The translations under genes and the position numbers were made by a program. A DNA stretch of 64,000 nt from positions 5,022,001-5,086,000 of the forward strand of contig NZ_AP022613.1 in NCBI RefSeq assembly GCF_010730195.1, given 5' to 3'. Below are positions 24,407-32,898 of the stretch, one piece after another. Position 1 is the first letter of the stretch, and each line of letters opens with the position of its first letter. Source of the stretch: Mycobacterium conspicuum. Its GTDB lineage: Bacteria; Actinomycetota; Actinomycetes; Mycobacteriales; Mycobacteriaceae. Below the pieces are notes generated by a model. That model was not told the DNA's origin and ran no database searches. It saw only the letters and a list, made by a program, of their open reading frames with translations.

Positions 24407-26134
24407 TTACCTCCTATGAGAACTAATGGCCTGTTTCGCCGCATGTTTCGCAGCGACGAAGCCAAAGGTCATCGCCGGGCCGATGGTCGCCCCGGCACCC
24501 GCGTAACTGCGGCCCATCACGGCCGCAGAGGTGTTGCCCACCGCGTACAGCCCAGCCACGACGGAACCGTCCGCCCGCAGCACCCGCGCGAATTCGTCGG
24601 TCAGCAGACCGCCCGATGTCCCGAGATCGCCGAGGACGATTCGAAACGCGTAGTACGGCGGATCCCCCAGCGGGTACAGGTTGGGGTTGGGCAGGGTCGG
24701 ATCACCGTAGTAGTTGTCGTACACACTGTCACCGCGATTGAAATCGTCATCGTGGCCCTTGCGCGCCAGCTCGTCGAAACGTGTTGCGGTTGCGCGAAGC
24801 TGGTCCGCGGGGACGTCGATCTTGGCCGCCATCTCCTCCCAGCTCATGGCGGCCTTGACCACCCCGGATTCCAGCCAGGCGGCCGGAACCTTGCGGCCGG
24901 TGGGCACCGGGGCAAACGGGATCTTGGGTATCGGCAGGTGGCCGCCGACGACGTAACGGTTGAAGGAACGCTGGTCGGTGATGAGCCAGCACGGGATGTG
25001 GGTGACCCCGGACTTCTGGCCTTCGATCATCGCGTGACCGAAGTCCATGTAGGGCGCGGCTTCGTTGATGAACCGCTTGCCCGCGCCGTTGACGATGAAT
25101 TGGGCCGGCATCATCCGCTCGTTGAGCATGAATTGCATTCGGCCGTCCGGCCATTGGATCGCCGGGAACCACCAGGCCTCGTCGAGCAGGTCGGTGGCCG
25201 CGCCGACCCGTTCGCCCGCGCGGATGCCGTCGCCCATCGAGGCGGGGTTGCCGAAGCTCCAGTCCTGGTCCACGACTGGCTGATGCTCCTTGCGCCAGAC
25301 CATGTCGTGCTCGAAGCCGCCGGAGGCCAGGATCACCCCTCGGCGGGCCCCGACCCTTAGTTGCCTGCCGTCCCGCTGCACCAGCGCGCCCGTGACGGAT
25401 CCGTCTGCGTCGGTGAGCAGTTCGACCATCGGGGCGTTCAGCCACAGCGGGATGTTGCGCTCCCGCATGGCCAGCCTCAGGCGCGCCGCCAGGGATTGAC
25501 CGATCGCGGCGATCCGCTCGCCGAACACCCTTGCCCTGACCATCCGCGCGATCAGCTTGAGCAGTACGCCCTTGCCGGCCCATGATTGCCGGACCCGGTA
25601 GAAGGAGCGAAGTTCTTTGGGCCCCAGCCAGATTCCCTTGGGGGCCAGCGCCAGCGGCTTGAGCAGCGTCTCCTCGTCATCGCCGAGCTTGCGCAGGTCG
25701 ATGGGCGGCACGTTGATGGTGCTGCCGAGTTCGGAGCCGCCGGGCAGTTCCGGGTAGTAGTCGGCGTAGCCCGGCTTCCAGACGAACTCGAGCCACGGCG
25801 AGAGCCGTTCCAGGAACTCCAGCATCTGCGGCGACGAGTCGACGTACTGCCGCAGCCGTGCCTCGCTGACGAGGCCGTCGGTGATCAGCTTCAGGTATTC
25901 GACGACGCTGTCCGGGTCGGGGACGTAGCCTTCCCGGCGCTGCGCGGGCGCGCCGGGCACCCAGATGCCGCCGCCCGACAGCGCGGTCGAACCGCCGAAG
26001 CTGGCGGACTTCTCCACCACCAGCGCGTCCAACCCGGACGCGTCGGCGGTCAGCGCGGCGGTCATCCCGCCGCCGCCCGAGCCGACGATCAGCACGTCGA
26101 CGACATGATCGAATGATTCGGTGGGCGCGGTCAT
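24407..26134 (-). CDS. FAD-dependent dehydrogenase, 3-ketosteroid-delta1-dehydrogenase-like
   Basis: 575 residues from ATG 26134, overlapping the dioxygenase stop (ATGA); the longer frame to 26374 is out-of-frame shadow of that gene. FAD fold VDVLIVGSGGGGMTAALTA with VVEKSASFGGSTALSGGGIWVPG, and C-terminal AVGNTSAAVMGRSYAGAGATIGPAM. These are diagnostic of the KstD/fumarate-reductase-like flavoproteins that introduce a double bond next to a ketone. Length matches KstD. Its presence beside meta-cleavage genes suggests a steroid-like or alicyclic substrate. Confidence 0.9.
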   Translation of the reverse strand: MTAPTESFDHVVDVLIVGSGGGGMTAALTADASGLDALVVEKSASFGGSTALSGGGIWVPGAPAQRREGYVPDPDSVVEYLKLITDGLVSEARLRQYVDSSPQMLEFLERLSPWLEFVWKPGYADYYPELPGGSELGSTINVPPIDLRKLGDDEETLLKPLALAPKGIWLGPKELRSFYRVRQSWAGKGVLLKLIARMVRARVFGERIAAIGQSLAARLRLAMRERNIPLWLNAPMVELLTDADGSVTGALVQRDGRQLRVGARRGVILASGGFEHDMVWRKEHQPVVDQDWSFGNPASMGDGIRAGERVGAATDLLDEAWWFPAIQWPDGRMQFMLNERMMPAQFIVNGAGKRFINEAAPYMDFGHAMIEGQKSGVTHIPCWLITDQRSFNRYVVGGHLPIPKIPFAPVPTGRKVPAAWLESGVVKAAMSWEEMAAKIDVPADQLRATATRFDELARKGHDDDFNRGDSVYDNYYGDPTLPNPNLYPLGDPPYYAFRIVLGDLGTSGGLLTDEFARVLRADGSVVAGLYAVGNTSAAVMGRSYAGAGATIGPAMTFGFVAAKHAAKQAISSHRR

Positions 26135-27090
26135 TTCGGCGTTACCGTTCTCGCCGTTCTGATCGCGAAGCCGGCAATCAGTTCGGCCGCCGGCTTGTAG
26201 TAGCGCACCGTGGTCTGATATGGCCCCGCCGTCGCGAGGGCCGAGAAAGCCGCGAGCCACGTCCTGATCTCGTGGGCCGAGCCGCCGCCCTCGTAGAGCA
26301 CGAACGAGTTGGACCAGGAGTCGAACTCGGAAAGCCGGCCCGCGTCGATGATCTCCAGGAGTTGGTGATCCCACGCCGGGTTGAGGGGTTGCAGGTCACT
26401 GTCGCCGGCGGCGAAACTCCTCGCCGCATCGATCACGACCGCCTGGCGTGCCTGTCGCTGCTCGGCTGACATCGGTTCGCCATGCACGATCCGTTGCAGG
26501 ACAGCGGGACCCGCGGTCGCCAGGGTCGGCACCGGGGGACTGTGGGAGAGCCCACCGGAGCCGATCACCAGGACGCGCTTGTCCAGGGTTGCGAGGTAGT
26601 CACCCACGGCCGCGCCCAAGGCCCGGCAGCGGTGCAGGGGACCCAGCGGTACGGCGATGGCGTTGATGAAAAACGGGATCACCGGACGCGACGTGGCATC
26701 CCCGAAAAGCTTCTCCAGCGGCTGCACGGTGCCATGGTCCACGTCCATGCTGGCCGACACCGCCACGTCGACGCCCGCGGCGAGCACGGCTTCCGCGCAG
26801 TCGGTGGCGATGTCCTCGGGAACCTCGAGCGGGCCCAGGTGAGTGCCGTAGTCGCCAACTCCCCTGGCGTGCAGGCCGATACAGAACGGCGGCATCGCCT
26901 TATAGAAGAACCCGTTGTAATGATCCGGGGAAAAGATCACGACGAGCTCGGGATCGAACTCCTCGACGAATTCTCGCGCCTGCGCAATCGCGGCGTTGAC
27001 GTCGTCAAGCAGATCCGGCGACGGCCCCGGTAGATTCAGCAGCGGGCTGTGCGACATGCAGCACAGAGCCAGTGGCACTTGGCGATTCAC
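26131..27090 (-). CDS. mhpB: 2,3-dihydroxyphenylpropionate 1,2-dioxygenase-like extradiol dioxygenase
   Basis: 319-residue LigB-type (class III) extradiol dioxygenase that matches the MhpB pattern throughout: CCMSHSPLL at the start, VIFSPDHYNGFFYKAMPPFC, the catalytic His119 in DVDHG, and His183 in VIGSGGLSHSPPVP. It cleaves a catechol meta to its hydroxyls using Fe(II) and O2. The ATG at 27090 gives the N-terminus expected from MhpB, which means the gene begins 86 bp inside the end of mhpA. The natural catechol may differ from dihydroxyphenylpropionate. Confidence 0.92.
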   Translation of the reverse strand: MNRQVPLALCCMSHSPLLNLPGPSPDLLDDVNAAIAQAREFVEEFDPELVVIFSPDHYNGFFYKAMPPFCIGLHARGVGDYGTHLGPLEVPEDIATDCAEAVLAAGVDVAVSASMDVDHGTVQPLEKLFGDATSRPVIPFFINAIAVPLGPLHRCRALGAAVGDYLATLDKRVLVIGSGGLSHSPPVPTLATAGPAVLQRIVHGEPMSAEQRQARQAVVIDAARSFAAGDSDLQPLNPAWDHQLLEIIDAGRLSEFDSWSNSFVLYEGGGSAHEIRTWLAAFSALATAGPYQTTVRYYKPAAELIAGFAIRTARTVTPK

Positions 27091-28735
27091 CCCCTCCCGG
27101 CGTCAGCGTGAGGGTGTCCAGCAACGCGGCGGACAGGTCGGGCGCCAGCTGGGCGATGCAGGCTCCGGCGATGCAGCGGTCGGGGCGCAGGAACACCACC
27201 GATTCCTGGTGGACGTCGAACCAGGCCTTGAGACCGCCGGTGCGATCGCCGACGATCACGATGTCGGGGTCGTCGGGAGTCTCAGGGCTGGTCCAGTGCA
27301 ACTGAGTGAGTGGGCGCAGCGCAACAAAGCGCGCGCCCAGCGCCTTCCAGCTCGCGAAGGCGTCCTCGCCGAGAATCTTGCGCGGGTTGTTGTTCCAGCA
27401 CAGCACCGCGAACCAGGGTCCCAGCACATCGTCCAACAAGACATCCCGCTGCGTCCGGGTGTCCACCCGCGGCTGGATGAACAGCGTGCCGGCCGGCGAC
27501 GCAGGGTCGCGCGGTTGTTGCGGGATCGCATGGACCACGGCGCCCTGTTCATAGCGCGGCATCGGCTTGAAACGCATCTCCAGCACATACCGCTTGAGCG
27601 ACGGCACAATTGACGCCGATCGCACGAGAAGGTCCCGGGCGGCGGCGACCCGGCGGTCGGTCGGGGAGATGACCCGACCCACCATGGTGGAAAGGTCGAT
27701 CATCGCGCGCGCGTGCTTGCGCCGCTCGACGTCGTAGCTGTCCAGCAATCGGTCGTCGGCCCGGCCGCTGACCACCGCGGCGAGCTTCCAGCCCAGGTTT
27801 GCCGCATCCCGGATGCCGCTGTTGTAGCCCTGCCCCTGCCACACCGGCATCAGGTGTGCGGCGTCCCCGGCGAGCAGCATCCGGCCGCTGCGGAACGCGC
27901 CGGCGATGCGCGAGTGGTGCGTGTAGACGCGGCGCCGGATCACGTCGACCCGGTCCGGGTGCGGCACCATCCGGGCCAGCATCCGCGTCAGGAACGCAGG
28001 ATCTTCGGCCTGCTCGTCGGTCTCGTCGGCGTGAATCATGAACTCGAACCGGCGAATTCCGTGGGCGATCGAGATCGAGGCGTAGGGTCGCTCGGGGTCG
28101 GCGCCAACCTCGCTGTTGGGGTGGCCCAGCGGGTCGTTGGCGATGTCGACGACCAGCCACCGCGTGGACGACGTCGTTCCGTCGAACGAAACGCCCATCA
28201 TCCGGCGGGTGATGCTGCGCCCGCCGTCGCAGCCGACGACGTACCGCGCGCGGATGCTCGACGTGTTGCCGTCGCTGCCACACTCGACGGACACCCCGGT
28301 TGCGTCCGGCACGCACGAGCTCATCGGACGGTTCCACTGCACCTCGACGTGCTCGAATCTGTCCAGCCCGCGCAGCAATTCGGCGTCAACCAGCGGCTGC
28401 ACGAATCCGTTGCGCTTGGGCCAGCCGAAACGCGCGTCGGGTGGCGCCATTTCGGCAAGCACGCGGCGTTTGGCGTCGAAGAAGCGCAGAATCTGGTTGG
28501 GCACGGTGTGCGGCAGGATCTGCTCCACCAGACCGATCGACTGGAACGTGCGCAACGATTCGTCGTCGAGCCCAACCCCACGCGGGTAGTCGATCAGGCT
28601 TTCCCGCTCCTCGATCACCAAGGTGCGAACACCTTGCAGCCCAAGGATGTTGGCGAGGGTCAAGCCGACAGGGCCCGCACCGACGACGACTACGTCAACG
28701 TCGACGTCATCGACACCGTGCTCGCCCGTGCCCAT
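27005..28735 (-). CDS. mhpA: MhpA-like flavoprotein aromatic hydroxylase
   Basis: 576-residue FAD/NAD(P)H monooxygenase of the PheA/TfdB type. GxGxxG in VVVVGAGPVGLTLANILG, the VVGCDGGRSITRRMMG motif, and GDAAHLMPVWQGQGYNSGIRDAANLGWKL. Hydroxylates a phenol ortho to make the catechol for the next enzyme. The ATG at 28735 overlaps the upstream hydrolase stop (TGATG). About 40 C-terminal residues beyond the usual fold end cover the overlap with mhpB. Confidence 0.9.
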   Translation of the reverse strand: MGTGEHGVDDVDVDVVVVGAGPVGLTLANILGLQGVRTLVIEERESLIDYPRGVGLDDESLRTFQSIGLVEQILPHTVPNQILRFFDAKRRVLAEMAPPDARFGWPKRNGFVQPLVDAELLRGLDRFEHVEVQWNRPMSSCVPDATGVSVECGSDGNTSSIRARYVVGCDGGRSITRRMMGVSFDGTTSSTRWLVVDIANDPLGHPNSEVGADPERPYASISIAHGIRRFEFMIHADETDEQAEDPAFLTRMLARMVPHPDRVDVIRRRVYTHHSRIAGAFRSGRMLLAGDAAHLMPVWQGQGYNSGIRDAANLGWKLAAVVSGRADDRLLDSYDVERRKHARAMIDLSTMVGRVISPTDRRVAAARDLLVRSASIVPSLKRYVLEMRFKPMPRYEQGAVVHAIPQQPRDPASPAGTLFIQPRVDTRTQRDVLLDDVLGPWFAVLCWNNNPRKILGEDAFASWKALGARFVALRPLTQLHWTSPETPDDPDIVIVGDRTGGLKAWFDVHQESVVFLRPDRCIAGACIAQLAPDLSAALLDTLTLTPGGGESPSATGSVLHVAQPAAESTGAVAGSA

Positions 28736-29598
28736 CAACGCCCCAGCAAGAAGTCGACATGCAAACGGTTGAAGGTCTTGGGGTCCTCATACTGCGGCCA
28801 GTGACCACAACCCGGCATCAGCTCGAAGCGCGCTCCCGGAATCATCGACGCGATGCGGCGGCCCTCGGTCACGTCGGCGGTGGGGTCGTCACTGGTCCAG
28901 AGCACCAGCGTGGGCGCGGTGATCGATCCGTATTCGTCGGGCCCGATGATATTGCGGGCGCGGATTTCCGGGTCCTGCAGCGCCATGATGTCGCTCATGG
29001 CGGCAACGAATCCCGGTTGGCGATAGATCCGTTGGCGGCTGGCAACCAGATCGTCGTAATCCTTGGACTTGTCCGCCATCAACCACTTGATGCGCGCCTG
29101 CACCGTTTCCCATGTGGGGTCCTCGGCGGCCGCCATCGACAGCGTGATGATCCGTTGCATCACCACGGGATCGGCCTGCGAGCCGCCGGCCGTGTTGAGC
29201 ACCAGCCGGTCCACCACGTCCGGATGATCGATGGCGGCGCGGGCGGCCACCCAGCCACCGAGCGACTCACCGCTGACATGGGCCCGGTTCGCGCCGATGG
29301 TGCGCAGGACGGCCATCAGGTGCTCGACATAGTGGTGGACTTCCAGCGGATGGCCCGGCTTGTCGGTGTAGCCGTGGCCCAGCATGTCGATCGACCAGGT
29401 CCAGAAGTGCTCCCCGTGCGCCGCCAGATTTCGCACGTAAGCCTCGGCGTGGCCACCGGAGCCGTGCAACAGCATCAGGACTGGCTTGCCCGGATCGCCG
29501 GCACGCAGATAGCGGGTCCGGACTCCGCCGGCATCGAGATAGCCCTGCTCAAATGCGACGCCCTGGAGATCGCTCCATATGCTCTCGAACTCCGTCAC
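28735..29598 (-). CDS. Alpha/beta hydrolase, meta-cleavage product hydrolase type
   Basis: 287 residues. Oxyanion LMLLHGSGGHAEAYVRN, nucleophile GESLGGW, acid WTSDDP, and His in MPGCGHWPQYE. This is the MhpC/BphD layout for hydrolysing 2-hydroxy-6-oxo-dienoates after ring fission. First gene of the minus-strand operon that runs to 20436, opposite the IclR regulator. MhpC function is likely, but the second hydrolase at 20436 makes the assignment ambiguous. Confidence 0.89.
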   Translation of the reverse strand: MTEFESIWSDLQGVAFEQGYLDAGGVRTRYLRAGDPGKPVLMLLHGSGGHAEAYVRNLAAHGEHFWTWSIDMLGHGYTDKPGHPLEVHHYVEHLMAVLRTIGANRAHVSGESLGGWVAARAAIDHPDVVDRLVLNTAGGSQADPVVMQRIITLSMAAAEDPTWETVQARIKWLMADKSKDYDDLVASRQRIYRQPGFVAAMSDIMALQDPEIRARNIIGPDEYGSITAPTLVLWTSDDPTADVTEGRRIASMIPGARFELMPGCGHWPQYEDPKTFNRLHVDFLLGR

Positions 29599-29641
29599 GG
29601 TTCCTCTCTGGCTGCCCTCGATGGATCTGGTTCTGCTGTGC

Positions 29642-29670
29642 TAATATCGCACAGTAATGTGCGTTATATA
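29642..29670. promoter_or_regulatory. Operator between the mhp-like operon and the IclR gene
   Basis: CGCAC (29648-29652), AGTAAT, GTGCG (29659-29663), with AT-rich flanks TAATAT and TTATATA that continue the dyad. It is the only AT-rich stretch in the 109-bp divergent region. Size and position suit an IclR dimer site controlling both directions. Confidence 0.65.
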
Positions 29671-29707
29671 TAGAGCTTCGCTCTCGCCATAGGAGTCTGT
29701 CAAGGCC

Positions 29708-30385
29708 GTGCCAAGTTCAGGGAGTGGTTCGCAGACGCTGGCCAGGGGGCTCACCGGGCTGCATATGGTCGCGGCCTCCCCCAACGGGCTCACGGTGCAG
29801 CAGCTCGCCGACCAGGTCGGGGTGCACCGGACCATCGCCTACCGCTTGCTGCTGACCTTGACCGAATTCCGGCTGGTGGCCAAGGGGGAGGACGGGCGCT
29901 ACCGACCGGCGGCCGGGCTGGCCGTCCTCGGCGCGTCCTTCGACCGAAACGTGCGCCAACTGAGTCTCCCGACGCTGCGCGCCTTGGCCGACGAACTCGG
30001 CAGCACGGTGTCGCTGCTCGTCGCCGAGGGCGACCAGCAGGTGGCCGTCGCGGTGATCGTGCCGAGCCAGGTCGCCTACCAGCTCGCCTTCCACGAGGGC
30101 AGTCGCTACCCGCTGGATCGCGGTGCCGCCGGCATCGCACTGCTGGCCAGCATGCCGCCACGCCCGGGCGAACGGGAGCTGGTCACCCGCGCGCGCGAGC
30201 GTGGCTGGGTGATGACCTATGGGGAGATCGAGCCCAACACCTATGGCCTGGCCGTGGCGGTGCACCGCCCCGCTCCATCTCCGCCAACCTGCATCAACCT
30301 CATTTCGCACCGTGAGGATGTCGTGCTACGCGGGAGGGACGCGGTCCTCAAAGCCGCAAAACAGTTGTCCGAAGTATTGAGCTAG
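29708..30385 (+). CDS. IclR-family transcriptional regulator
   Basis: 225 residues from GTG 29708 with AGGAG 12 bp upstream. Winged HTH: GLHMVAASPNGLTVQQLADQVGVHRTIAYRLLLTL. The effector domain follows (LPTLRALADELGSTVSLLVAEGDQ, YPLDRGAAGIALLAS). It is slightly shorter than typical IclR proteins (about 250), with a reduced C-terminus. Divergent from the mhp-like operon, like MhpR in enterobacteria, so it probably senses the aromatic substrate. It reads into the KstD-like gene 26 bp downstream. Confidence 0.9.
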   Translation: MPSSGSGSQTLARGLTGLHMVAASPNGLTVQQLADQVGVHRTIAYRLLLTLTEFRLVAKGEDGRYRPAAGLAVLGASFDRNVRQLSLPTLRALADELGSTVSLLVAEGDQQVAVAVIVPSQVAYQLAFHEGSRYPLDRGAAGIALLASMPPRPGERELVTRARERGWVMTYGEIEPNTYGLAVAVHRPAPSPPTCINLISHREDVVLRGRDAVLKAAKQLSEVLS

Positions 30386-30411
30386 CCAGCGAGCTGAAGG
30401 GATAACCGTCC

Positions 30412-32019
30412 ATGTCTTGGGACCATGAAGTCGATGTCGTCGTGCTCGGCAGCGGCGCCGCCGCCCTCACGGCCGCGCTGACGGCGGTGGTTGCCGGCGC
30501 CTCGGTCGACGTCTACGAGAAGGCGTCGACCGTCGGCGGGACAACCGCGGTGTCGGGCGGCATCGTGTGGATTCCGGCCCATAGCCGTTGCCCGGAACGG
30601 GAATTGACGGTAGACGACGCGCTGCAGTACCTCCGCGCGCAGTCGTACGGTTCGATGGACGACGCGCTGGTGGAGACGTTCGTGCAGACCGGTCCGGCGA
30701 TGCTGGACTTCGTCGAGGCACACAGCGGTCTGCGCTTCGAGGTCGCCGACGGCTTCCCCGACTACCAGCCGGAGTTGCCGGGCGGACAACCCGCCGGCGG
30801 TCGGTCGCTGTCCGCCGGCGCCTTCGATCTCAGCCAACTCGACGAATGGGCAAGCCGCATCACGACATTCCCCGCCGACTGGTCCAACGTCGGTTTCGAT
30901 GCCGAGACCCGGGCGCGCCTGCACGCCTCGGTGGACCAGGTCTCCGCCGAGCTGTGTGTGGCCGGCGCAGCGCTGATCGCCGGACTGCTCAAGGGGCTGC
31001 TCGACGCCGGGGTGCCGATCCACACCAACGCCCGGGCCACCGAGCTGATCGTCGAGTCCGGCGAGGTCATCGGCGTCAAGATCGGCCAGGACACCAGGGT
31101 GCGCGCCCGGCGGGGCGTCGTCCTGGCAACCGGCGGCTTCGAATGGGATCCCGTTGCGGTGCAGGCATTCCTGCGCGGGCCGATGCACGGTCCGGTCTCG
31201 CCACCGAACAACACCGGCGACGGACTGCGGATGGCGATGGCGCACGGCGCGGACCTGGCCAACATGGGCGAAGCCTGGTGGGTGCCGATCGTGCGCATTC
31301 CCGGCGACACCATCGACGGCAAACAGCGCAGCCGCAGCGTGCGGCTGGAACGCACGCGCCCCCGCAGCATCATGGTCAACCAGGCCGGCCGGCGCTTCGT
31401 CAACGAGGCCTGCGACTACAACTCGATGGCGGGCGCGTTCCACTATCTCGACCCGCGCGGCGGCTATGTCAACGACCGCGCGTGGATCGTATTCGACTCA
31501 GTTCACTTGCAGCGCTACGGCTTTCTCGGGATTGCCCCCGGAGAGCCGGTGCCGGACTGGTTCTGCGAGTCGGCCGACCTCACCGAGCTGAGCAACAAGA
31601 CGGGCATCGACGCCGACGGCCTAATCCGAACCGTCGAGGCGTGGAACCGCCACGTGGCCGCCGAAGCCGATCCCGACTTCGGCCGCGGCTCAAGCGCCTA
31701 CGACGGCTACTGGGGTGATGACACCGCCACCACGCAGGCCGGCAAGACTCTGGGCCCGATCGACACCGCCCCCTTCTACGCGGTGCCGGTGTCGATCGGA
31801 TCGATGGGCACCAAGGGCGGGCCGCGCACCGACCGCGACGGCCGCGTGCTCCATGTCAGCGGGGATCCCATCCCGGGGCTGTTCGCCGCGGGCAACGCGA
31901 TGGGCGGCATCACCGGCCGCGCGTACGGCGGTGCGGGCGGAACCATCGGTCCGGCAATGGTTTTCGGCTACCGCGCGGGTCACGCGGCCGCCACCGGGAA
32001 ATCGGTCGACCTACAGTAG
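30412..32019 (+). CDS. Second KstD-like FAD-dependent dehydrogenase
   Basis: 535 residues. FAD loop VDVVVLGSGAAALTAALTAVVAG, YEKASTVGGTTAVSGGIVWIP, GGFEWDP, and C-terminal AAGNAMGGITGRAYGGAGGTIGPAMVFG. Same family as the gene at 24407 but clearly divergent from it. It starts 26 bp after the IclR gene and is probably co-transcribed. It may act on a different intermediate of the same pathway. It converges with the MeaB-like gene after 5 bp. Confidence 0.9.
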   Translation: MSWDHEVDVVVLGSGAAALTAALTAVVAGASVDVYEKASTVGGTTAVSGGIVWIPAHSRCPERELTVDDALQYLRAQSYGSMDDALVETFVQTGPAMLDFVEAHSGLRFEVADGFPDYQPELPGGQPAGGRSLSAGAFDLSQLDEWASRITTFPADWSNVGFDAETRARLHASVDQVSAELCVAGAALIAGLLKGLLDAGVPIHTNARATELIVESGEVIGVKIGQDTRVRARRGVVLATGGFEWDPVAVQAFLRGPMHGPVSPPNNTGDGLRMAMAHGADLANMGEAWWVPIVRIPGDTIDGKQRSRSVRLERTRPRSIMVNQAGRRFVNEACDYNSMAGAFHYLDPRGGYVNDRAWIVFDSVHLQRYGFLGIAPGEPVPDWFCESADLTELSNKTGIDADGLIRTVEAWNRHVAAEADPDFGRGSSAYDGYWGDDTATTQAGKTLGPIDTAPFYAVPVSIGSMGTKGGPRTDRDGRVLHVSGDPIPGLFAAGNAMGGITGRAYGGAGGTIGPAMVFGYRAGHAAATGKSVDLQ

Positions 32020-32024
32020 GGCCG

Positions 32025-32891
32025 CTACGACAAGAGACCCTCTGCGGCGGTGTAGGGGTCGTCGTGGCCGTCGACGACCGATTCGGCGAGCCGGTCAAGA
32101 TCCGGGTGGGTTCGCAACCGAGTTTGCGCCATCGACAAAATCTGTGCCCGCGCACGGGCCACGCGCCGATCGCGACTGTCGGTGCGGTGATGGTCATCGA
32201 TCGCGGCCACCAGGTCAGCGACGCCCTCACCGCGCGCGGCGATCAGGCTGACGATCGGGGCCTTGGTCTCGGCCCGCAGATCCCGCACGGTCTGCTCGGC
32301 GCCCTCTCGGTCGGCCTTGTTGACCGCCACGATGTCGGCGACCTCCAGCACCCCGGCCTTGGCCGCCTGAACGGCGTCGCCGGCACCGGGATTGAGCACG
32401 ACGACGGTCGGGTCCGCAACGGCGGCAATCTCGATCTCGGACTGCCCTACCCCCACGGTCTCCAGCAGGATCACGTCGTAGCCGATCGCACCGAGCAGCC
32501 GAATGGCCGCCGGGACCGCGGCGGCCAAACCCCCGAGGTGACCACGCGTGGCCACCGAACGAATCAGAACGTCGGAATCGTTGATGTGGGCCGCCATTCG
32601 GATGCGATCCCCCAGTAGCGCGCCGCCACTGAATGGCGACGACGGGTCGACGGCCAGCACGGCCACCCGATTGCCGCGGTCCCGGTAGGCGCTCACCAGG
32701 GCGGCGATCGTCGTCGACTTACCCGCGCCCGGCGGTCCGGTGATGCCAATTACAAGGCCCGTGCGCAGCGCTGACGGATCGATGCTCGCCAGCACTTCGC
32801 CGCGCTGCTCGCCCTCGACGAGGCTGAGTAACCGACCCGCTGCGCGTTGAGATCCGTTGCACGCGCTAGCGATCAGGTCGGCAATGCTCAT
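32025..32891 (-). CDS. MeaB/ArgK-type GTPase, acyl-CoA mutase chaperone
   Basis: 288 residues from ATG 32891, a start that avoids overlap with the thiolase. G-domain motifs: GPPGAGKS (52-59), VLAVDPSSPFSGGALLGDRIRM, LLETVGVGQSE and NKAD. This is the MeaB family, which loads and protects the B12 cofactor of methylmalonyl-CoA-type mutases. Shorter than usual (about 330) at the N-terminus. The mutase operon at 45227-47233 is a natural client, although 13 kb away. Confidence 0.91.
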   Translation of the reverse strand: MSIADLIASACNGSQRAAGRLLSLVEGEQRGEVLASIDPSALRTGLVIGITGPPGAGKSTTIAALVSAYRDRGNRVAVLAVDPSSPFSGGALLGDRIRMAAHINDSDVLIRSVATRGHLGGLAAAVPAAIRLLGAIGYDVILLETVGVGQSEIEIAAVADPTVVVLNPGAGDAVQAAKAGVLEVADIVAVNKADREGAEQTVRDLRAETKAPIVSLIAARGEGVADLVAAIDDHHRTDSRDRRVARARAQILSMAQTRLRTHPDLDRLAESVVDGHDDPYTAAEGLLS

Positions 32892-32898
32892 CTCCCGA

